From: 66-474 sp040388785
GTDB taxonomy: Bacteria; Pseudomonadota; Gammaproteobacteria; Xanthomonadales; Rhodanobacteraceae
Length of the DNA stretch: 8,511 nucleotides
Assembly (NCBI GenBank): GCA_040388785.1
Contig: JAZKBD010000075.1
Location: forward strand, 1 to 8,511
Direction: 5' to 3'
The position numbers and the translations under genes are program-made. Shown here piece by piece: positions 1-6,467 of the stretch. Each line of letters starts with the position of its first letter. Position 1 is the first letter of the stretch. The notes below the pieces were generated by a model. That model searched no databases. It had not been told where the DNA came from and saw only the letters and a program-made list of their open reading frames with translations.

Positions 1-215
1 TCGAGGCCGCCGGCCGCATCGCCGGCGGCAAATGTTTTCAGGCGCGCGGTTTCGTCCCACGCCGCTTCCAGGCGCAGGAACGCCACGCGATGCGCGACAT
101 TGGCGGCCAGCCATGCATCCAGCGCGGCCTGTTGCCGGTCGGCCCAGCCGCCCGCATCGCGCCGGGCCAGCCACAGCGCGGCGTCACGCTCGATTTGTCG
201 ATGGTCGTGCGTCAT
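1..215 (-). CDS. FecR-like anti-sigma regulator, N-terminal part only (runs off left edge)
   Basis: Only the first 71 codons are present. The visible peptide starts MTHDHRQIERDAALWLARRD and continues with a GGW...QAALDAWL..NVAHRVAFLRLEAAW pattern. This is the N-terminal helical domain (DUF4880 type) of FecR regulators, which in the family binds the partner sigma factor on the cytoplasmic side. The transmembrane segment and periplasmic FecR domain would lie outside the window. The ATG at 215-213 overlaps the TGA of the sigma gene (ATGA), so translation is probably coupled. In the Fec paradigm FecR relays a signal from a TonB-dependent outer-membrane receptor to FecI, and such a receptor is often the next gene. 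It would have to lie to the left, and whether it exists and what it imports cannot be seen here. Confidence 0.9.
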   Translation of the reverse strand, partial: MTHDHRQIERDAALWLARRDAGGWADRQQAALDAWLAANVAHRVAFLRLEAAWDETARLKTFAAGDAAGGL

Positions 216-784
216 GTCGATTTGTGCAGCCAGCGGTGCGCGCCGCGCGCCTTGCCTGGCGTGGCACCCGCATCCAGTGCTCCATGGAAATAATCCGCCA
301 GCATCCGTGATCCCTTGGCAATGTGTTTCTCGACGGTCTTTTCGCTGATCCCGAGCCGGCGTGCGATTTCCTTTTGCGGCAAGTCTTCGATCCGCCGCAG
401 CCAGACCACTTCGCGGCATCGATCCGGAAGGCGGTCGAGCGCGCGGGCCAGCCGCGCAAGCGCCTCGCGACCTGACAGCCAGCGTGCCGGCTCCAGCTCA
501 TCTTCCATGACGTTCAACTGCTCGATATCACCCACCGCCGTGATCGGCACGATGCGCTGGTGGCGGACGCGATCGACCAGCAGGTTGCGCGCGGTGGCAA
601 ACAGGAACGACTTCGGGGAATCGGGCATCCGGCGCGTGGCCGCTTCGTACACGCGCACGTAAACCTCTTGCCGCAGGTCGACGATTTCGTCGTGGTCGCG
701 CCAGTTGCGGCGCAGGAAGCGCATCAGCGCCTGTTCGTGCACAAGCACTTCGCGTACAAACCACGCGTCGATCGGGTTCCCCAT
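212..784 (-). CDS. ECF RNA polymerase sigma factor, FecI type
   Basis: The 190-aa product has the size and two-domain layout of sigma-70 family ECF factors. Region 2 spans about residues 15-80, with DEIVDLRQEVYVRVYE at 32-47 and the SFLFATARNLLVDRVRHQR stretch at 59-77. Region 4 spans about 112-165, with LDRLPDRCREVVWLRRIEDL followed by the helix-turn-helix QKEIARRLGISEKTVEKHIAKG, which would read the -35 element. The 'LPQKEIARRLGIS..TVEKHI' wording is typical of the FecI group, and the FecR-like gene directly downstream with an ATGA overlap supports this. The ATG at 784 gives a normal-length protein but has no clear Shine-Dalgarno. A TTG six codons upstream (802-800) sits just after GGAG and is an alternative. 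The regulon is unknown, and the gene is divergent from the S51 peptidase gene. Confidence 0.92.
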   Translation of the reverse strand: MGNPIDAWFVREVLVHEQALMRFLRRNWRDHDEIVDLRQEVYVRVYEAATRRMPDSPKSFLFATARNLLVDRVRHQRIVPITAVGDIEQLNVMEDELEPARWLSGREALARLARALDRLPDRCREVVWLRRIEDLPQKEIARRLGISEKTVEKHIAKGSRMLADYFHGALDAGATPGKARGAHRWLHKST

Positions 785-821
785 GTCGCGAAGATAGCGC
801 AACCCGCTCCGCCACGGGCGA

Positions 822-834
822 ATGCCGACGGCAT
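822..834. promoter_or_regulatory. Perfect inverted repeat between divergent genes
   Basis: A 6-1-6 perfect palindrome (ATGCCG-A-CGGCAT) lies 38 bp upstream of the sigma-factor ATG and 107 bp upstream of the peptidase GTG. Its position in a divergent intergenic region suits an operator, but a 6-bp arm in GC-rich DNA can arise by chance. The rest of 785-940 is very GC-rich (about 880-916 is almost all G/C). I find no convincing sigma-70 promoter for either gene. Confidence 0.25.
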
Positions 835-930
835 GGGGGAAGCCGGTCAGCGTTTCGTCTGTAGAGGGGTGGCACGAGGGGCGCGCCCGCGACCGCCGCC
901 GGGCGGCCGCGGCGCTGCGTCCACGATCAC

Positions 931-936
931 GGAGGG
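931..936 (+). promoter_or_regulatory. Ribosome binding site fixing the GTG start of the S51 peptidase
   Basis: GGAGGG lies 4 nt before GTG at 941. The reading frame is open much further upstream, so this site and the signal peptide that begins right after it decide the start. No in-frame ATG lies near it. Confidence 0.7.
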
Positions 937-940
937 TGGT

Positions 941-2065
941 GTGAAGGTTCGAGCCCGGTATTCGCTGTCTGGATGGCTGCTGGCGTGCGCGGTGTTGTTG
1001 TGTCCTGCCGTTGCATACGCGCAAGGCCAAACCAGGGCCTACGAGTATTTTTCCGTCGGCGATGTCACGGCGAAGACGCCGGGCCAGACCTCGCCCGGAT
1101 TGCTGCTGATGGGCGGCGGGCGCGAGATCGTGGACGCCTTCAAGTGGTTCGCCGCGCAAGCGGGACATGGACACATCGTGATCCTGCGCGCATCGGGCGA
1201 CGATGAATTGCAGAACTGGATCTACCACGACGTCGGCGGCGTCGCGTCCGTGCAGACGTTGATATTCCACGCGCGTGAGCCGGCCAGCGACCCTCGCGTG
1301 CTGGCGATCGTGAAACACGCCGACGGCATTTTCATTGCGGGCGGTGATCAGGCGAATTACGTCCGCTTCTGGAAAGGCACGCCGCTCGACAAGCTGATCA
1401 ACGCGCACGTGCGCGCGGGCAAGCCGCTCGGCGGCACCAGCGCGGGGCTGGCCATCCTCGGCGAGTGGGGTTACGGCGCGATGGATGGCGGCAGCATCAC
1501 GTCGCCCGAAGCATTGCGTGATCCCGCGGGTTCGGCCGTGACGCTGGTCGACCACTTCGTGACGTTGCCTTTGTTGAAAGGCATCATCACCGACACGCAT
1601 TTCGCGCAGCGCGAAAGGCTTGGCCGCTTGCTGGCGTTCGTCGCGCGCACGGCGAAAGATCATCACACCGCTGCGGTCACCGGGCTGGGCGTCGATCAGG
1701 ACAGCGCGCTTCTGGTGGATGCCAAGGGCGGTGCGCGTTTGCTGAGCTGGCATGCGGATGGCCACGCCTGGCTCGTCGTGCCCGAAAAATTGCGTGAAGT
1801 GGAACGCGAGGGCGGTCGCGCTGCGCTGGATGCCCTCCTGCAAGATCGCGTGATGCCCGGCAAGCCGCTGAACCTCGACGGTTATGTCGTGACCGGCATT
1901 GGCACATCGAGCCATTTGCATCTGCCCGATTGCACCGTGGAAAACGCGGCCTTCGTCAAGCACATCGATGTCGTCGACGGACGGTTGATCGACCGCGCCG
2001 GCGGAGCCACGCGCGCCAGACATGCGTCGCGCGCCGACCTGATCTACGAGCGCGCACAACCCTGA
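941..2065 (+). CDS. Secreted S51-family peptidase, cyanophycinase-like
   Basis: The 374-aa protein begins with a Sec signal peptide (basic VKVRAR, hydrophobic core at about 9-24, likely cleavage AYA/Q after residue 27), so it should act in the periplasm or outside the cell. Peptidase S51 hallmarks follow: a LLLMGGG strand at 54-60, GGDQ at 134-137, the nucleophile elbow GGTSAG at 164-169 (Ser167), and DTHFAQRERLGRL at 218-230 carrying His220 and the Arg residues (224, 226, 229) that match the substrate-pocket arginines of Synechocystis CphB. Cyanophycinases cleave cyanophycin to beta-Asp-Arg. The secreted branch in heterotrophs could serve scavenging, but the substrate here is unproven and no cyanophycin synthetase is visible. 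The predicted triad Glu is Gln253 (GLGVDQDSAL), an odd change. A META lipoprotein gene follows after 51 bp on the same strand. Confidence 0.9.
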   Translation: MKVRARYSLSGWLLACAVLLCPAVAYAQGQTRAYEYFSVGDVTAKTPGQTSPGLLLMGGGREIVDAFKWFAAQAGHGHIVILRASGDDELQNWIYHDVGGVASVQTLIFHAREPASDPRVLAIVKHADGIFIAGGDQANYVRFWKGTPLDKLINAHVRAGKPLGGTSAGLAILGEWGYGAMDGGSITSPEALRDPAGSAVTLVDHFVTLPLLKGIITDTHFAQRERLGRLLAFVARTAKDHHTAAVTGLGVDQDSALLVDAKGGARLLSWHADGHAWLVVPEKLREVEREGGRAALDALLQDRVMPGKPLNLDGYVVTGIGTSSHLHLPDCTVENAAFVKHIDVVDGRLIDRAGGATRARHASRADLIYERAQP

Positions 2066-2067
2066 TT

Positions 2068-2110
2068 CAGCCTCGCCGGCATAGCCTTGGCAGCCTCGCC
2101 ACGTGGAGGC
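2068..2110 (+). repeat. 10-bp direct repeat with hairpin that can mask the META gene RBS
   Basis: CAGCCTCGCC occurs exactly twice, at 2068-2077 and 2091-2100, 23 bp apart. GCCTC (2093-2097) can pair with GAGGC (2106-2110) across an 8-nt loop, which would bury the GGAGG (2105-2109) used by the downstream lipoprotein gene. The upstream copy carries the same GCCTC and could pair with the same site. This is seen in the sequence; a regulatory role is inference. Confidence 0.35.
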
Positions 2111-2116
2111 CGTGCC

Positions 2117-2581
2117 ATGCGTCCAATCTCCGTGATCCTGACGGCGGCCCTGGCCGTGACCGCCTGCGCTGCGCAAGCCGCGCGGGATCCGGTGCCGGCT
2201 GCGCCTGCCGCTTCATCAATAGAACCCACACAGGCAAATCTCGACGGCACCGAATGGCACTTCGTCGAGATCGGTGGTCAGCCGGTGCCTGCGGGTGTCA
2301 ATGCGACGCTGCGGTTGCGTGAAGGTCATGCGTCGGGAAGGTCGGGCTGCAATGCCTACGGTGCGCGCTATCACGTCGCCGCGGACGGGACGGCCACGTT
2401 TACGCAAACCCTTTCCACCAAGATGGCGTGCCTGCAACCCGCGGGCGCAATGCATGTGGAGCAGGGCGTGTTCAACGCGTTCCGGAAGGCCGTGAAAGTG
2501 GAAATCAGCAACGGTGAACTGGTGATGCTCGATGCCGCCGGCAAACCGCTGGCCAAACTGGCGCAAACCACTTCGCCTTAG
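2117..2581 (+). CDS. META-domain (HslJ-like, DUF306) lipoprotein
   Basis: The 154-aa product starts at an ATG 7 nt after a GGAGG site. An in-frame ATG ten codons upstream lacks these signals. It has a short lipoprotein signal peptide ending in the lipobox V-T-A-C (Cys17), then an Ala/Pro-rich linker to about residue 40. One META domain follows at about 42-150: LDGTEWHFVEIGGQPV at the start, GRSGCNAYGARY (74-85) as the family's glycine-Cys-Asn signature, and STKMACL (100-106) as the second Cys motif. META proteins such as E. coli HslJ are small envelope proteins linked to stress or antibiotic tolerance, but their biochemistry is poorly defined. Cys78 and Cys105 could form a disulfide. It may be co-transcribed with the S51 peptidase gene. 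Its stop lies only 3 bp from the adhesin stop on the other strand. Confidence 0.9.
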   Translation: MRPISVILTAALAVTACAAQAARDPVPAAPAASSIEPTQANLDGTEWHFVEIGGQPVPAGVNATLRLREGHASGRSGCNAYGARYHVAADGTATFTQTLSTKMACLQPAGAMHVEQGVFNAFRKAVKVEISNGELVMLDAAGKPLAKLAQTTSP

Positions 2582-2584
2582 TGC

Positions 2585-3649
2585 TCACTGGTAATTGATG
2601 GTGTAGGTGGCGATGCCCTTCACCGAGCCTGCAGTAACCGGCGTGCTGGTGCGGTAATAGCGGGCATAGAGATTGATGACGTAGTTGCTGCCAGACGTGG
2701 TGCCGGTGTTGATGGCTTGGGTGGGGTCGCTGCCAAACGTGACCGGAGTGCTGCCGTCGGCAGTGAGGATTTGCACGCCGACATTTGTTGCGTAGCCGGT
2801 GCCGGTTGTCGGTGCAATCACGCCGGTGCCACCGGCGAACGGACTTGCCGTGTTGAGGTTGATGAAGACCTTCTGGTTCGCCGGGCAGTTGACCAGTTGC
2901 AGACTGAAAGGCGTGGACCCCGGTGTGGGATTGCTCGCGAATTGCGCGGCGGTCACGCTGGGCAAGGTGACCACCTTGTTGACCGAGCCCGGATCGACAT
3001 TGCAGGTAGGCACCTGGATATTGATGACGGCGTTGATGTTGAAGGTTTCGACGGGTCGGGGTGCGACCGAGCCGTTGCAACCAAGATAAATACCAAGAAA
3101 TAAACTTGGCTTGTCGCAGATGTCTATTTGCCATTGCGACAGTTGGCCTGTCAGGGTGCTGTTGTTGGGCGGCAGGTAAGGGCCGGTGTACACCAGTTGC
3201 AGGTTGGTGGTCACGCTGTAGGTGGAACTTCCGCTCCCCACAGGGTAATTCGGGTACAACGCCAGGAGCGTGCTCGCATCGGGATGCAGCAGGCGGTAGG
3301 AAACGCCGGGAATCCCCGTGGGGATGAGGGTGTTGTCGCCGTTGACCGGTGTGGAGGCGGCGATGGTATTGACGATTCCGCCGTTCGTGTTCCCGTCGCA
3401 ATTGAGCACTGGCGGACTGACAGGACTGGCTGTATTCGACGTCCACAGCACCGTGCCCACCGTCGTGCTGGGTGTCAGGGTGATCGTGCCCGCGTTGAAC
3501 GTGACCGTGGTGGCCGCCCCGCTTGTGAACCAGCATGTCGCCCAGGCCGCGTGCGGCACGACGGCCATGCAGGCCAGAAGCAGGCAACCGCACAGCAAGC
3601 GGAAAAGGCGATGCGAGCGGCGCGTCGCGGGTTCGACCGTCAGGTGCAT
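2585..3649 (-). CDS. Two-domain fimbrial tip adhesin
   Basis: The 354-aa protein is the last gene of the fimbrial operon. A signal peptide (core at about 15-31, cleavage AWA/T after residue 37) precedes an N-terminal domain of roughly 38-205 that would be the receptor-binding part, with Cys39/Cys84 and Cys178/Cys191 as likely disulfide pairs. A Thr/Asn-rich pilin domain begins near VPTCNV at 213, with Cys216 and Cys255 as its pair, and ends in YTINYQ, the C-terminal strand recognised by PapD-type chaperones. This order matches FimH-like adhesins, which cap the fibre because they lack an N-terminal donor strand. The ligand cannot be predicted. The ATG at 3649 has AGGA 9 nt upstream; the frame is open further upstream, but without a better start. 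Residues 181-190 use only A/T-ending codons, unlike the rest of the gene. Confidence 0.85.
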   Translation of the reverse strand: MHLTVEPATRRSHRLFRLLCGCLLLACMAVVPHAAWATCWFTSGAATTVTFNAGTITLTPSTTVGTVLWTSNTASPVSPPVLNCDGNTNGGIVNTIAASTPVNGDNTLIPTGIPGVSYRLLHPDASTLLALYPNYPVGSGSSTYSVTTNLQLVYTGPYLPPNNSTLTGQLSQWQIDICDKPSLFLGIYLGCNGSVAPRPVETFNINAVINIQVPTCNVDPGSVNKVVTLPSVTAAQFASNPTPGSTPFSLQLVNCPANQKVFINLNTASPFAGGTGVIAPTTGTGYATNVGVQILTADGSTPVTFGSDPTQAINTGTTSGSNYVINLYARYYRTSTPVTAGSVKGIATYTINYQ

Positions 3650-3741
3650 GGCACGACTTCCTGGTGGAGTGCGCCTGTGCACAACGAGCGTGCATCCGCG
3701 TGCCGCTGCACCCGCTCGCTCATGTCGCGGTGCGTCTTCAT
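3640..3741 (-). CDS. Possible 33-codon linking ORF between usher and adhesin
   Basis: An ATG at 3741-3739 overlaps the usher stop (ATGA) and opens a 33-codon ORF (MKTHRDMSERVQRHADARSL...) that ends with TGA at 3642-3640, past the adhesin ATG at 3649. It has no signal peptide and no recognised domain, so it is unlikely to be a fimbrial subunit. A plausible job, by inference, is to carry ribosomes from the usher stop across the 88-nt gap to the adhesin start. It may equally be a chance ORF. The overlap geometry, not the peptide, is the evidence. Confidence 0.3.
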   Translation of the reverse strand: MKTHRDMSERVQRHADARSLCTGALHQEVVPCT

Positions 3742-6467
3742 TGCGGGACCCCCTCGGTTTGTGCCGCAGTCGTCGCGCCCGCACTGCAGATGACGGCAAT
3801 GGGAGGCTGCGCTTCCGCGCGTTTGCTCGATTCCGGAACAGCGTAGGCGAATGAACAGGACTGCATGGCGTCCTGCGCGCCCTGCCAGCGCGCAATCAAT
3901 TCGCCCGCCTTGTTGGTCACCCGCAGCAACGCCAGTCCACCTTGGCCGACCGTGCCGATGGCGTGGCCCTTCGCGTCGATGATTTCGGCGCCGAAGGGCA
4001 GAGCCTTGCCATCCGCCGTGTGGATGCGCGCGATGAGTGCCTGCCCGTAGTGGCTCTTGAAATCCACCATCACGATCGCGCCCGCATAGGGCGCGACATT
4101 GGCGCTGGTCGCGTCCAGCTGCACGCCGAGCGGCAAACCTTGCGGGTCGATCTGGATGGCGTCGAGCTGGTATGGCGTAAGGTACGGCACCAGTGCGTAA
4201 CCGAAGTGATCCACTTGCACGCCCGGCGCGTTGAGGATGTGCGCGCCCGCGGCGCCGGGCACATGCACGATGGCGGCGGTATCGCCCAGCGGTTGCCCGA
4301 AGGTGATACCCCCCGTGTGCGCGACCAGCGCGCCGCTGGCGCCGAAGGATTCCTGCGAATAACCGCTGCCCTTGCCGACGCCCGTGTTGAATATGGCATA
4401 CGGGCTGTTGTAGCCCGCGTTCACGCTGAATGCGCTTCCCATGCCATCGCTCGAGTGCGAGGCGCTGGCGCCATACACAAACTGGTTCCATTGACCGGCG
4501 GTGCCGCTCAGCACGGCCTGTTCCTGGTTGCTGTCGCCATGGTTGATGTTGATCGACAAGCTGGGCGCGTACGCTTTGCTGCCGAGTGGTAAACTCGCGT
4601 TGACGAACATCTGGTTGTCGTAGCTGCCGAATTGGGTGCGCCCACGGCTCAAGGTGATGCCGTAAGCGAGACGTTTGAAGGAGTTGTTGTAGCCAAGCTG
4701 AAACTGTGTGTCGCGGCCCCGCTGATTCCAGTAGTCGTTGATCGATGCATTGGCGTACAGCGAGCCGCCGCGGTCGCCCAGCCGCTGACTGAGCGTCAGG
4801 GTGAATCGGTCCTTCTGCTGCAGAAGACCCGTTGGCGTGAACAGGTTGTCGCTGTTGTACACGGTGCCGGAAAGTGCTGCGCGCTGCGCCGGCGTCAGCA
4901 GGCTCAAGTCCGGTACGCCATTGATCAGCGGGATGCTCGTCGGCAGGTATTGCAACGCGTCGAGGCCGCGACGCGCGTAGTCGCGCGCGTATTCGGCGTT
5001 CTGCAGGCTCATGAAACCGCTGGTCGAGTAGCGGTATGCAGCGACCGTGAGCGTGGTGTCGGTTTCGGGGATGATCTTGCTGTAGGTGACGCGCAGGCTT
5101 TCGCCATTGTGCGTGCCGTAACCGGGAATGGCGGCGTGGGACTGCGTGATGTCCAACGCCAGTGCGCCGAAGCGCGTGTTGAACGCCGCGCCGACGAGAG
5201 CGGCGGCATAGCCTTCAGAGCCTTGCAGACCCGCATACCCGGTGACGAAATTGTTGAAGCCGTGCTGGACCGTGGCCTGGACGACGCCGGGCTTGTCCTT
5301 CATGCCGTTGTCGCGCAACTGGCCCACCGCCACGTCGAAACGGGTAATCCCCGGCCTCAGCGACTGCGCCACCGAGGCATAGGGCAACGTGAAGCTGTGC
5401 GTGCGACCGTCGGCTTCGGTGACCGTCACGACCAGGTCGCCGCCATAACCGGCTGGGTACAGGTCGCTGATCAAGAACGGCCCCGGTGCGACGGTGGTCT
5501 GATAGATCTGCACGCCGTTCTGCGTGACGCTGACCTTGGCGTTGCTGTCGGCGACGCCGCGCACCACCGGTGCATAGCCGCGCAGCGACTGCGGCAGCAT
5601 CCGGTCGTCGGTGCCGAGTTGCACTCCGCGCAGGCCGAAGCTGTCGAACACCGCACCGTCCGTGTAGCTGTCGCCGATGGTCAAGGTGGAGCGCAGCTTG
5701 GGCAAGTCGCGGCGCACGTAGGCATTGATGTTCTGCCAGTGCCGCTGGCTTGGTTGGTTGGCGGTGCCGGATTGCCAGCTGACGGTCGAATCCTGGCGGA
5801 AGTGCCACTGGCCGAGATTCAGGCCCGCGTTGAGGCCGAGGTAGGTGCTGGTCTGGTTTTGGCCCGCATTGCTGGTGTGGTAGCTATTGAAGTTGTAGTT
5901 CAGCAGGAACGCCGGAACGCCCGCGTCCCACGACGCCGGATCGACATAGCCGCGCGGCATGTCGCTCATGTAGGCCTGCGGAACGCTCGCGTCCAGTTTG
6001 AGGTCGCCCTGGTCGTACACCATTCTGGCGCCGGGTACCAGTTGCTCCAGCTGCACGCAGGCGCCGGGCACGTTCAATTGCGCCGTCGCATCCGCCGCGT
6101 GCGTGGCCGGGGCGAGACCCATCCGGTCGAGCAAGTGCTGATCGATGCAAGGCGCGGCGCTGGCTCCCGGCGCCGGGGCGGCAAAGCGCACGTCGAAGCG
6201 ACCGATCCAGTTTTGGTTGACGGAGACGTCCACGTTGTAGATGCCGGGCACAACCAGGTTGCCGCGCGCAAACCGTGCCAATTCGGCGGCGTTGCTGTCG
6301 CCGCCGGCCAGCATGCCGCGGTCGAATTCAGCGAAGCTGCCTGTTGCGGCGGCCGCATGCGCTGGCACCATCCATGCGTTCGCAGCCAGTGCCGTCGCGC
6401 AGGCGAACGCAAGCGCAGCGTATTTCGGCACCGGGAAGAGCGAACGGCTGGCGCGGCAGCGCGTCAT
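3738..6467 (-). CDS. Outer-membrane fimbrial usher, PapC/FimD family
   Basis: The 909-aa protein is the assembly platform that receives chaperone-subunit complexes in the periplasm and secretes the fibre. A signal peptide ends near AHA/A at residue 38. The N-terminal PapC_N domain (about 43-190) opens with GSFAEFDRGMLAGGD and holds Cys107/Cys137. The beta-barrel follows, starting around FLLNYNFNSY. The plug lies at about 295-375 (APVVRGVADSNAKVSVTQNGVQIYQTTVAPGPFLISDLYP type, strongly family-like). RYSTSGFMSL and ITFGQPLGDTAAIVHVPGA are further barrel and C-terminal landmarks. The PapC_C domain (about 805-895) has LPFGAEIIDAKG and Cys871/Cys894. It is longer than FimD, partly through a loop at about 495-550 and a 15-residue tail after the last Cys. 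The ATG overlaps the chaperone stop (ATGA), so translation is probably coupled. Confidence 0.96.
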   Translation of the reverse strand: MTRCRASRSLFPVPKYAALAFACATALAANAWMVPAHAAAATGSFAEFDRGMLAGGDSNAAELARFARGNLVVPGIYNVDVSVNQNWIGRFDVRFAAPAPGASAAPCIDQHLLDRMGLAPATHAADATAQLNVPGACVQLEQLVPGARMVYDQGDLKLDASVPQAYMSDMPRGYVDPASWDAGVPAFLLNYNFNSYHTSNAGQNQTSTYLGLNAGLNLGQWHFRQDSTVSWQSGTANQPSQRHWQNINAYVRRDLPKLRSTLTIGDSYTDGAVFDSFGLRGVQLGTDDRMLPQSLRGYAPVVRGVADSNAKVSVTQNGVQIYQTTVAPGPFLISDLYPAGYGGDLVVTVTEADGRTHSFTLPYASVAQSLRPGITRFDVAVGQLRDNGMKDKPGVVQATVQHGFNNFVTGYAGLQGSEGYAAALVGAAFNTRFGALALDITQSHAAIPGYGTHNGESLRVTYSKIIPETDTTLTVAAYRYSTSGFMSLQNAEYARDYARRGLDALQYLPTSIPLINGVPDLSLLTPAQRAALSGTVYNSDNLFTPTGLLQQKDRFTLTLSQRLGDRGGSLYANASINDYWNQRGRDTQFQLGYNNSFKRLAYGITLSRGRTQFGSYDNQMFVNASLPLGSKAYAPSLSININHGDSNQEQAVLSGTAGQWNQFVYGASASHSSDGMGSAFSVNAGYNSPYAIFNTGVGKGSGYSQESFGASGALVAHTGGITFGQPLGDTAAIVHVPGAAGAHILNAPGVQVDHFGYALVPYLTPYQLDAIQIDPQGLPLGVQLDATSANVAPYAGAIVMVDFKSHYGQALIARIHTADGKALPFGAEIIDAKGHAIGTVGQGGLALLRVTNKAGELIARWQGAQDAMQSCSFAYAVPESSKRAEAQPPIAVICSAGATTAAQTEGVPQ

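Noticed and set aside
560..940. Upstream extension of the peptidase frame to an ATG at 560
   Set aside because: It would run antisense through the sigma factor gene. The RBS and signal peptide start at 931-941.
953..988. Lipoprotein reading of the S51 signal peptide (Cys16 or Cys21)
   Set aside because: The hydrophobic core continues past Cys16 and neither Cys is preceded by a good lipobox. An AYA/Q signal peptidase I site fits better.
785..2176. Long minus-strand open frame continuing upstream of the sigma factor gene through the peptidase gene
   Set aside because: It is the antisense of the S51 peptidase gene, which has clear family motifs. Only the part from 784 down resembles a protein family.
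2505..3695. 396-codon minus-strand frame overlapping the adhesin
   Set aside because: It lacks a signal peptide and domains, is rich in Arg/His/Gln as expected of a shifted frame, and conflicts with the adhesin frame.
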